A stretch of DNA of 64,000 nt from CAXXHQ01 sp963665265 (GCA_963665265.2 OY762224.2:3348001-3412000); one strand, 5' to 3'; positions 15,688 through 25,291 are shown, counted from the first letter of the stretch. Made by a program: numbers and translations. The notes: generated from the sequence alone by a model not told the origin.

Positions 15688-18027
15688 ATGACCGCACATA
15701 AAACTCGTTCTTCCATGCTGCGCGCGCTCTGCTTAGCCGCGCTGTTTTTGACCGGCCCCGCAATTTCCGACGTCTTCGCCCTTGCGGTGACCAGCAATTT
15801 CGTTTCTTACTCCACTATTGATTGGCAGACCGGAACCAGCGATTACGGATACGGAAACGGAATCAATACGATTGCTTTCCGCAATAACTCGCTCTACACG
15901 GTGGGCAATTATCAATTCACTTCGTATTACAACGCCGCCGGTTATCTTGTCGTCGCGCGTCGTGATTTGACGACGAACACTTGGGTCGGCATTACGACTA
16001 CCGGCACGGCCGACTCGATCATCGACGATCACGACGTAATTAGTTTCGGCATCGACGGCAACGGTTATATGCACCTTTCATGGGGTATGCACCAAAGCTC
16101 TACGATGCACTACGCGATTTCCAACGCCTCCGTTTTGGGGACCAGTTTCACGAACACGTCGTTCACCGCTTCGCCGATCGCCGGCGTCGGGGACAACAAC
16201 ACCTACCCGGAATTCTACAACCTGGCGAACGGCGATCTATTGTTCGCCTATCGCAACGGATCGTCGAGCAGCGGCAATATGATGGTCACGACTTATAACG
16301 CCGCGACGAAATCGTGGAGCGGAACGGTCACGCTCGTTTTGAACGGCACCTCGACCGACACTAACGGCTATACGAATAGTCTCGTCGTTGCGAACGACGG
16401 TTCAATTAAAATGTCGTGGGTTTGGCGTGAAGACTATAACTTCCAGACGAATCACGACATCATGTACGCGACCTCTTCGACGGCGAGTTTGACGACATGG
16501 AAAACAATCACGGGATCGACTCAAACGTGCCCCATCACTAAATCGAACGCGAGTACAGCCGTCGTCATCGCCCAGAATTCGTCGCTAATGAATCAATCCA
16601 GCATGACGACCGATTTGAGCGGAAATCCGGTCATCGCCACGTATTGGGCTCCGAATCTAACCACGCGTCAATACATGTTGGCGTGGTGGGATTCGACGAC
16701 GAACGCATGGAGGACGAGTCAGATCTCTAATCGCCCGACGGAAACGAAAATCACGGACAATTCGGCGACTCGCATCCGTGAGGTCGGTCGCCCAATCGTC
16801 GTAGTTGACGAGGACGGCCGAACGATCGTCGTGACGCGATCGAACGACACAAGCAATCACGTCACCGCTTATTATTCGAACTCCAAAGAAACCGGCACGT
16901 GGACGCAAGTTCAATTAACGGATACGGATTCAGGACGTTACGAGCCGACCTACGACGAGGTAATGTGGAAGAAATCCGGCATATTAAGTTTGTATTATGA
17001 AGCCGGGTTCGCCACGACGTCCGGAGCCCAAAGCTCCGGCGCTCAAGAGGCCGCCGTGGTCGATTGGAACGCCCTGCGTTACACGCGAACGAACATTACG
17101 TGCAGCTTCACCGGCGCGACGGCCGACTGGGGCGACAAGTCAAACTGGTCGAACGTGGCGGCCAAATGCCCGAGCGGCGTTTGGTCGACCGTGCAATTCG
17201 GCAACCAAGCCGCGGCTCGCGCCACGGTCGATTTAGGGACCGCCGCGAAGACGGCCGGCACGATTTACTTCTCGGGAACGACGAGCACGACGGTCGCCAG
17301 CACGGCTGGCTACGCCTTGACGATGAACAACTCCGGCGCCAATGCGATGATCTCGGTCTCGGGAACGCACGCGATCGGCGCCGCCGTAGTCTTGGCGAGC
17401 GATCTAGACCTCACAGGAACCGGTAAAATCAACCTTAACGGCGGCGTCTCCGGCGGATACAAAATGAACCTGACCGGCGTAACGGCCAACGCCAAAAACC
17501 TGAGTGTCGGTGCCGTAAACGTGAACGGCGGCGCCGTTTTCAACGGATCGGGAACGGTCGCCGGGCTAACGGTAGCTTCAAGCGGAACCGCCAGCGCCGG
17601 TCAAGGCGTCGGCTCGCTAACTGTCAACGGATCGGCTTCGTTCGGCGGGAATCTCATCGCGGAAATCAGCGGCAACACGGCCGGGACCGGTTACGACCAA
17701 ATCACGGTCAACGGCGGCGTAACGCTTTCCGGTATTTTAACTACCGACCTTAACAGCGCCTTCAAAGGAACTCTCAGCGATAAGCTCTGGCTCATTTTGA
17801 ATGACGGAACGGACTCAGTATCGGGCGCCTTTGCGAACCTGGCCGAGGGTGCGACGGCTTTTTCCGTCGGATCAATCGGTTATCAAATCCATTACGGCGC
17901 AAATTACTCTACCGGCGCTTTGACCGGAGGTAACGACGTGGTTCTCGCCGCGGTACCGGAACCCGCCGCCCTCATGGCGCTTGCTGGCGGCCTTTGCTGC
18001 TGGGCTTTTCTCCGTCGCCGAAAATAG
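15688..18027 (+). CDS. Secreted BNR_4-like beta-propeller protein with PEP-CTERM tail
   Basis: A 779-residue secreted protein. Signal peptide to about residue 31 (ALCLAALFLTGPAISDVFA). Residues 32-460 form a BNR-type propeller with TSDYGYGNGINTIAF, then DDHDVISFGIDGNGYMHLSW. This resembles the BNR_4 family found in carbohydrate-active proteins, including ulvan lyase-like propellers, so polysaccharide binding or cleavage is plausible but unproven. Then come a WGDKSNWSNVAAKCPSGVW linker, a Gly/Ser/Thr repeat region and the sorting signal VPEPAALMALAGG with RRRK. The open frame reaches back to 15466, but the ATG at 15688 aligns with the paralogue starts. No ribosome site is visible. Very close to the gene at 20298. 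Confidence 0.88.
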   Translation: MTAHKTRSSMLRALCLAALFLTGPAISDVFALAVTSNFVSYSTIDWQTGTSDYGYGNGINTIAFRNNSLYTVGNYQFTSYYNAAGYLVVARRDLTTNTWVGITTTGTADSIIDDHDVISFGIDGNGYMHLSWGMHQSSTMHYAISNASVLGTSFTNTSFTASPIAGVGDNNTYPEFYNLANGDLLFAYRNGSSSSGNMMVTTYNAATKSWSGTVTLVLNGTSTDTNGYTNSLVVANDGSIKMSWVWREDYNFQTNHDIMYATSSTASLTTWKTITGSTQTCPITKSNASTAVVIAQNSSLMNQSSMTTDLSGNPVIATYWAPNLTTRQYMLAWWDSTTNAWRTSQISNRPTETKITDNSATRIREVGRPIVVVDEDGRTIVVTRSNDTSNHVTAYYSNSKETGTWTQVQLTDTDSGRYEPTYDEVMWKKSGILSLYYEAGFATTSGAQSSGAQEAAVVDWNALRYTRTNITCSFTGATADWGDKSNWSNVAAKCPSGVWSTVQFGNQAAARATVDLGTAAKTAGTIYFSGTTSTTVASTAGYALTMNNSGANAMISVSGTHAIGAAVVLASDLDLTGTGKINLNGGVSGGYKMNLTGVTANAKNLSVGAVNVNGGAVFNGSGTVAGLTVASSGTASAGQGVGSLTVNGSASFGGNLIAEISGNTAGTGYDQITVNGGVTLSGILTTDLNSAFKGTLSDKLWLILNDGTDSVSGAFANLAEGATAFSVGSIGYQIHYGANYSTGALTGGNDVVLAAVPEPAALMALAGGLCCWAFLRRRK

Positions 18028-18053
18028 TTTTGCCTCAGTTTGGCTGATTAAAT

Positions 18054-18083
18054 CCTCGCCTCCCTGGTTTCGGCCAGGAGGCG
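18054..18083 (+). terminator. Terminator of first BNR gene
   Basis: CGCCTCCCTGG (18057-18067) pairs with CCAGGAGGCG (18074-18083) with one mismatch. It has the same TTTCGG-type loop as the hairpin at 15431. It is followed by a G-run rather than T's. Confidence 0.65.
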
Positions 18084-18290
18084 GGGGGGTTCACGGCTTA
18101 TTCGTGCTTTAACGTCCGCTAGATGCCTCCAAAGTCAATTAATCACATTTAGTTCCCTTCGATTATTAAGCGTTTTCCTGAAAATCGCACTCGCGAATTT
18201 GTCCGTTGTTTCGTAAAATGAAAGGAGCTTTTCGCACGATTCACTCGTTTTCGCGGCTTATTCAGTTTCTCGCCCACGGACGCAATCATA

Positions 18291-19067
18291 ATGAAACTCC
18301 AAGCCCTTTTACTGGGATGCCTTTGCCTTGCCTCTTCCTCGGTTTGGGGAAGCGCCTATCTGGATACATTTGACGGCGGCGATCTATCGAAATACGTCGA
18401 CAGCGATATTTGCTTCCAAAAGACTCCTTATCGAGTTTCATTTGTCGCGACGAGAGGCGGAGTCGCTGGCACAAGACTCTCGGGGGCGGGAACGACTTAC
18501 GATAATCACGTTCTGTTGACGGACGAAGCTAGCTTGGACGTCGGCGAAACGTTACGAGTTGACCTCGACGCGACGAAAGGTTCGAGCTACGCCGACATCG
18601 GGTTGTCAATATGCGCTTTGAAAGACCCGACCGATTGGGCGCGTACAAACGTCATCACCGCCTATATTAAACCCTACTACACGGATTTTAGCGGCTATGC
18701 CTATAACGGTTATACGCAAGTCACGGCGACGACGATCAACTCCGCATCGATTTCAGACGCCGTATTTGAAACAATTAGCGGAGTTTTTATTCGCCGCACG
18801 TCGTCCACCGCCTACGCGATCGGCTATTCCATCGCCGGCGTAGACACAGACGTTTATTCCTATGATATGGGAACGAACACGTCGATCGGTAACGCGATAG
18901 GGCTTTATACCGACATTCGCGCGGCCGGAGTGACGACGCTGGCCGTCGATAACCTCCGCGTGGAGACGAGCGCGACGAGTACGACCGCGACGCCGGAGCC
19001 GACTACTCTCTTGACGTTGATCGGCGCGGCATGCGGATTAGCGTTGATTCGTCGCCGCGTAAAATAG
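18291..19067 (+). CDS. PEP-CTERM sorting domain protein, short type
   Basis: A 258-residue secreted protein paralogous to the gene at 14660. Signal peptide MKLQALLLGCLCLASSSVWG, then YLDTFDGGDLSKY, a beta-rich body, the shared TSIGNAIGLYTDIRA and DNLRV segments, and the tail TPEPTTLLTLIGAACGLALI with RRR. It is presumably surface-attached by exosortase; the body has no recognised function. There is no clear ribosome site; the ATG is chosen because the signal peptide begins there. It lies 263 nt after the first BNR gene, beyond that gene's hairpin, so it may have its own promoter. Confidence 0.88.
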   Translation: MKLQALLLGCLCLASSSVWGSAYLDTFDGGDLSKYVDSDICFQKTPYRVSFVATRGGVAGTRLSGAGTTYDNHVLLTDEASLDVGETLRVDLDATKGSSYADIGLSICALKDPTDWARTNVITAYIKPYYTDFSGYAYNGYTQVTATTINSASISDAVFETISGVFIRRTSSTAYAIGYSIAGVDTDVYSYDMGTNTSIGNAIGLYTDIRAAGVTTLAVDNLRVETSATSTTATPEPTTLLTLIGAACGLALIRRRVK

Positions 19068-19154
19068 TTTTTCAGTTTAAGCAGTTCATATTCCGCCGGT
19101 CGAGCGTCACGCAATTTGCCGGACTCGACTCTGCAATACAATCACTCACACCTT

Positions 19155-19160
19155 GGGGAA
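19155..19160 (+). promoter_or_regulatory. Ribosome binding site that selects a TTG start
   Basis: GGGGAA six bases before the TTG at 19167. The frame also has an upstream start at 19116, but only the TTG places a signal peptide at the N-terminus. Confidence 0.65.
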
Positions 19161-19166
19161 GCAACT

Positions 19167-19946
19167 TTGTATAAGATTTTTCTTACCGTAGTCGCATTAT
19201 ATGCAATTTCCGCCGCGGCTCATGCGACGCCGTTTCTCGACACGTTTGAAACGGACGACTTGTCCTCCTATACCAAAAACGTCGTTTATCGAAGCGCCGC
19301 AAACGGCAATACTATTTCGTTCCTTACTTCGGGCGGATACGTCCACGCAACGAGGGGAACCTATCTAGGAACTAACGCGGAACAAGTAACGTTCCTCCGC
19401 AAGAATAGCTTGAACGTCGGCGAGACCCTTCGACTCGACATTCTCGGCACGAGTCAATCTCCTGACTTTTATTACAACGACATCGGGCTTGCGTTAAGCT
19501 ACTCTGACGACACGACGGACGTGGCGATCGGATCGAGCGGAGACAAACGGACGAATACGCTCGCCGTTTATCTAAAGATGCAATCCTGTTCCGTCGGCTA
19601 TTGGGGATATGACGGAACGAACGGCACAACGCCGCTCGGCGCAAGTTCCGGAATCACGCCGACCGAAGGGTTCTCCAACATAACAGGGCTGTTTATCAAA
19701 CGGTCGTCCTCGACGGATTTTATTCTCGGTTATAAGACGGCCGCAGGCGACGCCGCGGTAAAAACATTCACGGTAACAAACACGGCGATTGGAAACGCGG
19801 TAGGTTTTTACGCCGATCTGCGCGACCTTGGCGCATTTACCGCCCCCATGGACAACCTTCGAATCGAAGCCGTACCGGAACCGACGACAATAGCGACGCT
19901 TGCCGCGGCGGCGTGCGGATTGGCGTTGTTTCTGCGTCGCAGATAG
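19167..19946 (+). CDS. PEP-CTERM sorting domain protein, short type
   Basis: A 259-residue secreted protein, third of the short paralogues. Starting at the TTG at 19167 gives a signal peptide (start, then YKIFLTVVALYAISAAAHA) followed by PFLDTFETDDLSSY, which lines up with the openings of the genes at 14660 and 18291. The body contains TAIGNAVGFYADLRD and DNLRIE just before the sorting signal VPEPTTIATLAAAACGLALF and RRR. A GGGGAA site supports the TTG. The function of the body is unknown. It is 99 nt after the previous gene with no terminator between, so the two may be co-transcribed. Confidence 0.87.
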   Translation: MYKIFLTVVALYAISAAAHATPFLDTFETDDLSSYTKNVVYRSAANGNTISFLTSGGYVHATRGTYLGTNAEQVTFLRKNSLNVGETLRLDILGTSQSPDFYYNDIGLALSYSDDTTDVAIGSSGDKRTNTLAVYLKMQSCSVGYWGYDGTNGTTPLGASSGITPTEGFSNITGLFIKRSSSTDFILGYKTAAGDAAVKTFTVTNTAIGNAVGFYADLRDLGAFTAPMDNLRIEAVPEPTTIATLAAAACGLALFLRRR

Positions 19947-20002
19947 CGCAATTGAGCATCCCCGGAGGAGCTCCGCAGCATAAAAGGCCGTTTTCACGAA
20001 AA

Positions 20003-20034
20003 AGGCTTTCGCAACGCGGTAAATTGCGAAAGCC
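20003..20034 (+). terminator. Inverted repeat after short PEP-CTERM gene
   Basis: AGGCTTTCGCAA (20003-20014) pairs perfectly with TTGCGAAAGCCT (20023-20034) around an 8-nt loop, 57 nt past the stop. The T-run is on the minus-strand side only, so it may be a terminator without T's or another palindrome. The rest of 19947-20297 holds no gene. Confidence 0.55.
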
Positions 20035-20234
20035 TAAAGGCAATTTGATTGACAATCTTGCCAGTTTAATACACGATAAATATTGGAAGGTAATTGAACC
20101 GGTTGCAATTCAAAGTTCGTTTTTTGCCGCCTGATTTAAGCGGGGAATCGGGTCTGATTTCAAACAGCGCAGCGACTTTGCAAATGCAATCCTTAGTAGT
20201 TCGCATTCCGCGCCGCAAGGCGCGAATATGAGCT

Positions 20235-20250
20235 AAGGGCAAGCTCCTTC
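20235..20250 (+). promoter_or_regulatory. Shared leader hairpin of BNR genes, copy 2
   Basis: AAGGGCAAGCTCCTTC, 63 nt before the ATG at 20298. See the copies at 15624 and 22699. Confidence 0.6.
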
Positions 20251-20297
20251 TCAGCCTATGTTATTTTCGACTCAGCACTTTTTGCCCAGATTGCACC

Positions 20298-22388
20298 ATG
20301 AAACTCCCCTGCACTCGTTCTTCCACACTGCGCACGCTGTGCTTGGCCGCGATGGTTCTGATCGGCCCCGCAATTTCCGACGTCTTCGCTCTTGCGGTGA
20401 CCAGCAATTTTGTTTCTTACTCCACTATTGATTGGCAGACCGGCACCAGCGATTACGGGTACGGCAACGGGATCAATACGATCTCGTTCCGCAATAACTC
20501 GGCCTACACTGTCGGCAATTACCAATTTGTCTCGTACTACAATGCCAACAAGAAGATGTGCGTCGCTCGCCGCGATCTTACGACGAACACTTGGGTCGGC
20601 ATTACGACTACCGGCACGGCCGACAACATTAATGACGATCACGACGTGATCAGCTTCGGCATCGACGGAAACGGCTACATGCACCTTTCATGGGGTATGC
20701 ACCAAAGCTCCACGATGCACTACGCGATATCAAACACATCGGTCTTGGGAACGAATTTCACGACAACGACCTTCGGCACGGCGATCATTGCCGGCATCGG
20801 AAACAACAACACTTATCCGGAATTTTATAACCTTGCGAACGGCGATCTACTGTTCGCCTATCGCAACGGATCGTCGAGCAGCGGCAATATGATGGTCACG
20901 ACTTATAACGCCGCGACGAAATCGTGGAGCGGAACAGTGACGCTCGTTTTGAACGGAACCGCCAGCGGCATGGACGCCATTGATACCGGAGTAAACGGGT
21001 ATACGAACAATCTCGTAATCACAGACACCGGCAAAGTGCTCCTATCGTGGGTTTGGCGTGAGTACTACGACATGCAAACAAATCACGATATCATGTTCGC
21101 AAGCTCCACGACGGCGAATTTAAGCGCGTGGAATACAATCACCGGGGCGACTCAAACATCGCCAATCATGGAGTCAAACGCGGGAACGGCCGTAGCGATC
21201 GCACAAGGGTCGTCGCTAATGAATCAATGCAGCATGACCGCTGATTTAAGCGGTAATCCAATTATCGCTACCTATTGGGCGTCCGGCACGAGTACGACAA
21301 CGCGGCAATATACCCTTGTGTGGTGGGATTCGACGACTAGCTCCTGGAAGACAAGCCAGATATCAAATCGCCCGACGGAATCGAAAACCGGCGGTTACGA
21401 CACGGCCACAATTCGCCAAATGGGCCGCCCAATCGTCGTGGTCGACGAAGACGGCCGAACGATCGTCGTGACGCGATCGAACGACACAAGCAATCACGTC
21501 ACGGCGTATTATTCTAACACGAAAGTGACCGGATCGTGGACTGCGGTGCAATTAACTGATACGGATTCCGGGCGGTATGAGCCAACTTACGACGAAGTGA
21601 TTTGGAAAAACTCCGGCATTCTAAGTTTATATTATGAAGCTGGATTCGCCGATACAAGCGGCGTGCAGACGAACGGCGCGCAAGAGGCTGCCATGGTCGA
21701 ATGGAACGCCTTGCGTTACACGCGAACGAACATCACATGCAGTTTCACCGGCGCGACGGCCGACTGGGGCGACAAGTCGAACTGGTCGAACGTGGCGGCC
21801 AAATGCCCGAGCGGCGTTTGGTCAACCGTGCAATTCGGTAGCCAAGCCGCGGCCCGTTCCACGGTCGATTTAGGGACCGCCGCAAAGACGGTCGGCACGA
21901 TTTATTTCTCGGGAACGACGAGCACGACGATCGCCAGCACGGCTGGCTACGCCTTGACGATGAACAACTCCGGCTCGAACTCGTTAATCTCGGTCTCGGG
22001 AACTCATTCAATTAGCGCCGCCGTCATTTTGGCGAGCGATCTATCGGTGGCCGGAACCGGAACGTTGAATTTGACCGGCGGCATTTCCGGAGCAAAGGCG
22101 TTGAAGATCGGCACGGCGACGGGAAGCGACGTTTCGACGACCGCCGCCATATTGGGAGTAAGTTCTCTAACGGTCGGAAGTGCCAGTGATTTAACTGCGT
22201 CAAGCATCTCGGCAACGAGCGTATCGGTTGTCGGCTCAGGCGTTATCACGGTCGGAACGTTAGTCGCCGATTCGCTGGTTCTGGGGGGGACCGGAGCGTC
22301 GGAAGTCGCCGCCGTCCCCGAGCCAAGCGCCTACGCGGCATTAATCCTTGGCTGTATGGCGCTCTGGGGCTATCGACGCCGCCCTTAA
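20298..22388 (+). CDS. Secreted BNR_4-like beta-propeller protein with PEP-CTERM tail
   Basis: A 696-residue paralogue of the gene at 15688. Signal peptide (LCLAAMVLIGPAISDVFALA), propeller with the same TSDYGYGNGINTISF and DDHDVISFGIDGNGYMHLSW motifs, WGDKSNWSNVAAKCPSGVW linker, and a shorter Gly/Ser/Thr region than its sister. The tail is VPEPSAYAALILGCMALWGY with RRRP, a weaker basic end. The propeller and linker are almost identical to the sister gene at the DNA level (for example around 21759-21880 against 17122-17243), while the C-terminal third differs. This indicates recent duplication or gene conversion. No ribosome site is seen before the ATG. Confidence 0.88.
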   Translation: MKLPCTRSSTLRTLCLAAMVLIGPAISDVFALAVTSNFVSYSTIDWQTGTSDYGYGNGINTISFRNNSAYTVGNYQFVSYYNANKKMCVARRDLTTNTWVGITTTGTADNINDDHDVISFGIDGNGYMHLSWGMHQSSTMHYAISNTSVLGTNFTTTTFGTAIIAGIGNNNTYPEFYNLANGDLLFAYRNGSSSSGNMMVTTYNAATKSWSGTVTLVLNGTASGMDAIDTGVNGYTNNLVITDTGKVLLSWVWREYYDMQTNHDIMFASSTTANLSAWNTITGATQTSPIMESNAGTAVAIAQGSSLMNQCSMTADLSGNPIIATYWASGTSTTTRQYTLVWWDSTTSSWKTSQISNRPTESKTGGYDTATIRQMGRPIVVVDEDGRTIVVTRSNDTSNHVTAYYSNTKVTGSWTAVQLTDTDSGRYEPTYDEVIWKNSGILSLYYEAGFADTSGVQTNGAQEAAMVEWNALRYTRTNITCSFTGATADWGDKSNWSNVAAKCPSGVWSTVQFGSQAAARSTVDLGTAAKTVGTIYFSGTTSTTIASTAGYALTMNNSGSNSLISVSGTHSISAAVILASDLSVAGTGTLNLTGGISGAKALKIGTATGSDVSTTAAILGVSSLTVGSASDLTASSISATSVSVVGSGVITVGTLVADSLVLGGTGASEVAAVPEPSAYAALILGCMALWGYRRRP

Positions 22389-22417
22389 GAGATGTTTCCG
22401 CAATTTCTGAAGCTTGC

Positions 22418-22454
22418 AACTCGCATCCCGGTGTTTCGAGGTGCGAGTTTTTTG
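22418..22454 (+). terminator. Terminator of second BNR gene
   Basis: AACTCGCA (22418-22425) pairs with TGCGAGTT (22442-22449) and runs into TTTTTTG. It is 30 nt past the stop. Confidence 0.85.
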
Positions 22455-22658
22455 TATTCATGGGGGCAAAAGCCCCAATAATCGCATGCCTTTGCGCATT
22501 TTATACATCCAGAGCGGTTTGTAAAATTCGCTCTCCCCAATTAGACTGGATATTGCGCTAGGTGAAGCAAACCCCAGCGGAAGCCAGTGCCGCAAGATTA
22601 CCCGTTTTTTGCTTCTCAATCCCACCAGTGCGCCGCTTTTTATTACAGAAGGAAGGGG

Positions 22659-22690
22659 GCTTCGGAAAGACACGCAAGTTTTTCCGAAGC
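22659..22690 (+). repeat. Perfect 10-bp inverted repeat upstream of third BNR gene
   Basis: GCTTCGGAAA (22659-22668) and TTTCCGAAGC (22681-22690), 12-nt spacer, immediately before the shared leader hairpin. Role unknown. The rest of 22455-22758 holds no gene. Confidence 0.55.
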
Positions 22691-22698
22691 ATACCATC

Positions 22699-22715
22699 AA
22701 GGGCAAGGGCCTTCG
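22699..22715 (+). promoter_or_regulatory. Shared leader hairpin of BNR genes, copy 3
   Basis: AAGGGCAAGGGCCTTCG, 60 nt before the ATG at 22759. See the copies at 15624 and 20235. Confidence 0.6.
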
Positions 22716-22758
22716 TCGCTTGCGCGATTCTCGAAAATAGCTTAACCTAAACCGTGCC

Positions 22759-25149
22759 ATGAAAGTCATCTTGCTCGATCGATTTCGGTGTTACGTATTC
22801 CTTGCTCTTATCATTGCTTTGAACGCTTTTTTCTCGCCAACCTCTTTTGCCGCGTACGTTTCAATGTACGCCATAGACTGGGAAACCGGCACGAGCGACT
22901 ACGGCTACGGGAACGGCATTAATACAATTTCTTTCCGCCGTAACGCGATCTACACCGTGGGAAATTACCAGTTCGTATCGTATTACAATGCCGCGGGAAA
23001 CGTATGTGTCGCAAGACGCGACTTGTCCACGAACGCTTGGACTGGCGTCTCAACCTCGCTTACGTCGAATAGCTTGTATGACGACCATGACGTAATCAGT
23101 TTTGGAATCGACGGCAACGGTTATATGCAAATGTCTTGGGGAATGCATAATAACGCTTTGAACTACGCGATTTCCAACACGTCCGTTTTGGGAACGTCGT
23201 TTAACGTGACGTTCACGGCCACCTCCGTGGCAAGCGTGACGTCGTCGTCGATCACTTATCCGGAGTTTTACAATCTTGCGGACGGCGACTTGTACTTCTT
23301 TTACCGTGACGGTGCGTCGGGAAGCGGCAACACTTACTACACTCGCTACGATTCCGCCGCTAAGTCATGGGGAACATCCTCGACGAAACTCGTAAACGGG
23401 TTAACGGGAAACTATTCGGACGGCTACGCCTCCGGAAATAATCGCAATGCGTACACGAACACCATGGTAATCGACAGCCAAGGGCGCCTGCAAGTTTCTT
23501 GGACTTGGCGTGAAACTTCGGATTGGCAAACGAACCATGACATCATGTACGCTTATTCCGCCGACGACACTCTGAAATCCTGGAAGCAAATGAGCGGCGC
23601 GACGCAAACGACTCCCATTACGTTATCAAACGCCGGAACAGTCGTCTCGCTTGATTCGAAGTCGTCTTTGATGAATCAATGCAGCATGACCGTCGATCAG
23701 AACGACAATCCGCTCATCGCCACCTATTGGGCTTCCGGCTCCGACGGAACCACTCGTCAATACATGTTAGTGTGGTACGATTCAACGACGAAAACTTGGA
23801 AACAATCGCAGATATCCAACCGACCGGCGGAGTCGCTCGTCGGCAACGATTCGTCGCAAATTCGGCAAGTGGGCCGCCCCCAAGTTCTCGTCGATGCGGA
23901 CGGCAGGGTCATTGTCATTACCCGATCGGGAGACAAAAACAATTTCATAACGGCCTACTATTCGTCCGACCGAACGACGTGGAATTCAATGTCCCTCTAC
24001 CAAGTAGATACAGGGCGTTACGAACCGAACTACGATGCGACGCGATGGGCCAGCAACGGCATTTTAAGTCTTTACTACGAGGGCGCCTATTCGGACAGTA
24101 ACGGCAACCGTACCGCCGGCGCCCAACAAGCCTACGTTCTCGAATGGAATTCTTTGCGAAACATGCGAGAAATCATAACCTGTAGTTTTACCGGAACTGC
24201 CGGAGACTGGGGTAATAAGTCGAACTGGTCGAACGTCGCGGCGAAAACGGCGGACGGCGTATGGACCACAGTTCAATTCGGCTCAACTTCATCTGCCTCC
24301 TCTGTAGTCGATCTCGGGGCATCGGCGAGAACTGTCGGAAAGATGTATTTCAGCGGAGTGACGAGCACTACGATCACTAGTACGGCGGGTTACTCCATCA
24401 CAATGAACAATTCCGGATCGGTTTCAACCATTTCAGTGACGGGAACGCACAAAATTAATCCAACCGTAATCCTCGCAAATAATTTATCGCTGAGCGGTGC
24501 AGGCGAGGCCAACTTTGCCGGCGGCATTTCAGGCAATAATTTCGCAATCACGATTTACGGCAGCGGCGTTTATAAGGCAAAAAACGTCTTAGCGGCATCG
24601 CTCAATTCTAGTTATTGTGGCGCATTCACCGCCGAAACGTTATCCGTCGGAGCTTTAAGCCTTGGATATTTTTACAAATTATCTGCAGAAACGGCCAACT
24701 TAGCTTCTGTTTCGACCCTGGATCAAGCGGTCATCAACGTCGACGCATTTAATGTGTCAGGAGCCGTCACGTTAGGAACCTCCGCTTCGCTAAATTCGAC
24801 TACGGCGAGCGCCGGCTCCGTCATCGCCAACTCCTACGCGACGATCGCGGCAGATATCTTGACCGTCGCCGGCGACATGACGCTCGGAGATGGCGCATCG
24901 GCTACGGCTAAAACCATGAACGTCTCCGGGACGATCACGGTATGCGGCTCCGAGGGCGTCTTGACCGTCGATTGCCTAGTGGCCGACGCTCTCGTCCTTG
25001 GCGGCGAGATGCCGGCGACCGCCTCTGCCGCGTTGGCCTCGGCAAGCGCCTCATCAACGGAGGCTGTTCCAGAGCCAACGACGATCGCGGTTTTAGCAGT
25101 TGCGATTCCGATCGGCTTTGCCCTTGTCAAACGGCGACGCAAAATATAG
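22759..25149 (+). CDS. Secreted BNR_4-like beta-propeller protein with PEP-CTERM tail
   Basis: A 796-residue third member of the propeller group, clearly more diverged than the other two. A signal peptide (FLALIIALNAFFSPTSFA) is followed by YAIDWETGTSDYGYGNGINT, DDHDVISFGIDGNGYMQMSW and the linker GDWGNKSNWSNVAAKTADGVW. A long Ala/Ser/Val repeat region follows, then the sorting signal VPEPTTIAVLAVAIPIGFAL with KRRRK. It is likely a surface-displayed carbohydrate-binding or carbohydrate-cleaving protein, by analogy with BNR_4 propellers. Catalytic residues are not assigned. No ribosome site is visible. Confidence 0.87.
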   Translation: MKVILLDRFRCYVFLALIIALNAFFSPTSFAAYVSMYAIDWETGTSDYGYGNGINTISFRRNAIYTVGNYQFVSYYNAAGNVCVARRDLSTNAWTGVSTSLTSNSLYDDHDVISFGIDGNGYMQMSWGMHNNALNYAISNTSVLGTSFNVTFTATSVASVTSSSITYPEFYNLADGDLYFFYRDGASGSGNTYYTRYDSAAKSWGTSSTKLVNGLTGNYSDGYASGNNRNAYTNTMVIDSQGRLQVSWTWRETSDWQTNHDIMYAYSADDTLKSWKQMSGATQTTPITLSNAGTVVSLDSKSSLMNQCSMTVDQNDNPLIATYWASGSDGTTRQYMLVWYDSTTKTWKQSQISNRPAESLVGNDSSQIRQVGRPQVLVDADGRVIVITRSGDKNNFITAYYSSDRTTWNSMSLYQVDTGRYEPNYDATRWASNGILSLYYEGAYSDSNGNRTAGAQQAYVLEWNSLRNMREIITCSFTGTAGDWGNKSNWSNVAAKTADGVWTTVQFGSTSSASSVVDLGASARTVGKMYFSGVTSTTITSTAGYSITMNNSGSVSTISVTGTHKINPTVILANNLSLSGAGEANFAGGISGNNFAITIYGSGVYKAKNVLAASLNSSYCGAFTAETLSVGALSLGYFYKLSAETANLASVSTLDQAVINVDAFNVSGAVTLGTSASLNSTTASAGSVIANSYATIAADILTVAGDMTLGDGASATAKTMNVSGTITVCGSEGVLTVDCLVADALVLGGEMPATASAALASASASSTEAVPEPTTIAVLAVAIPIGFALVKRRRKI

Positions 25150-25177
25150 TCGTATTTCATTGAAAATGATTATGAAG

Positions 25178-25210
25178 CAGGTCGGCGTCTGCTCCGCCGG
25201 CCTGTTTCGT
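25178..25210 (+). terminator. Terminator of third BNR gene
   Basis: CAGGTCGGCG (25178-25187) pairs with CGCCGGCCTG (25195-25204) with one G-T pair, then TTTCGTTTT. It separates the PEP-CTERM block from the next operon. Confidence 0.75.
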
Positions 25211-25291
25211 TTTCCCCTCTCGAATTTGCTTGCTTCCCTGCCAGCAATCATTAGAATGAGGTCAGCAATCTCATTACGAAGGGGGGCCACG

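Noticed and set aside
25100..25291. N-terminal extension of the radical SAM gene
   Set aside because: Would overlap the preceding gene and its terminator hairpin; the ATG at 25292 has a strong ribosome site.
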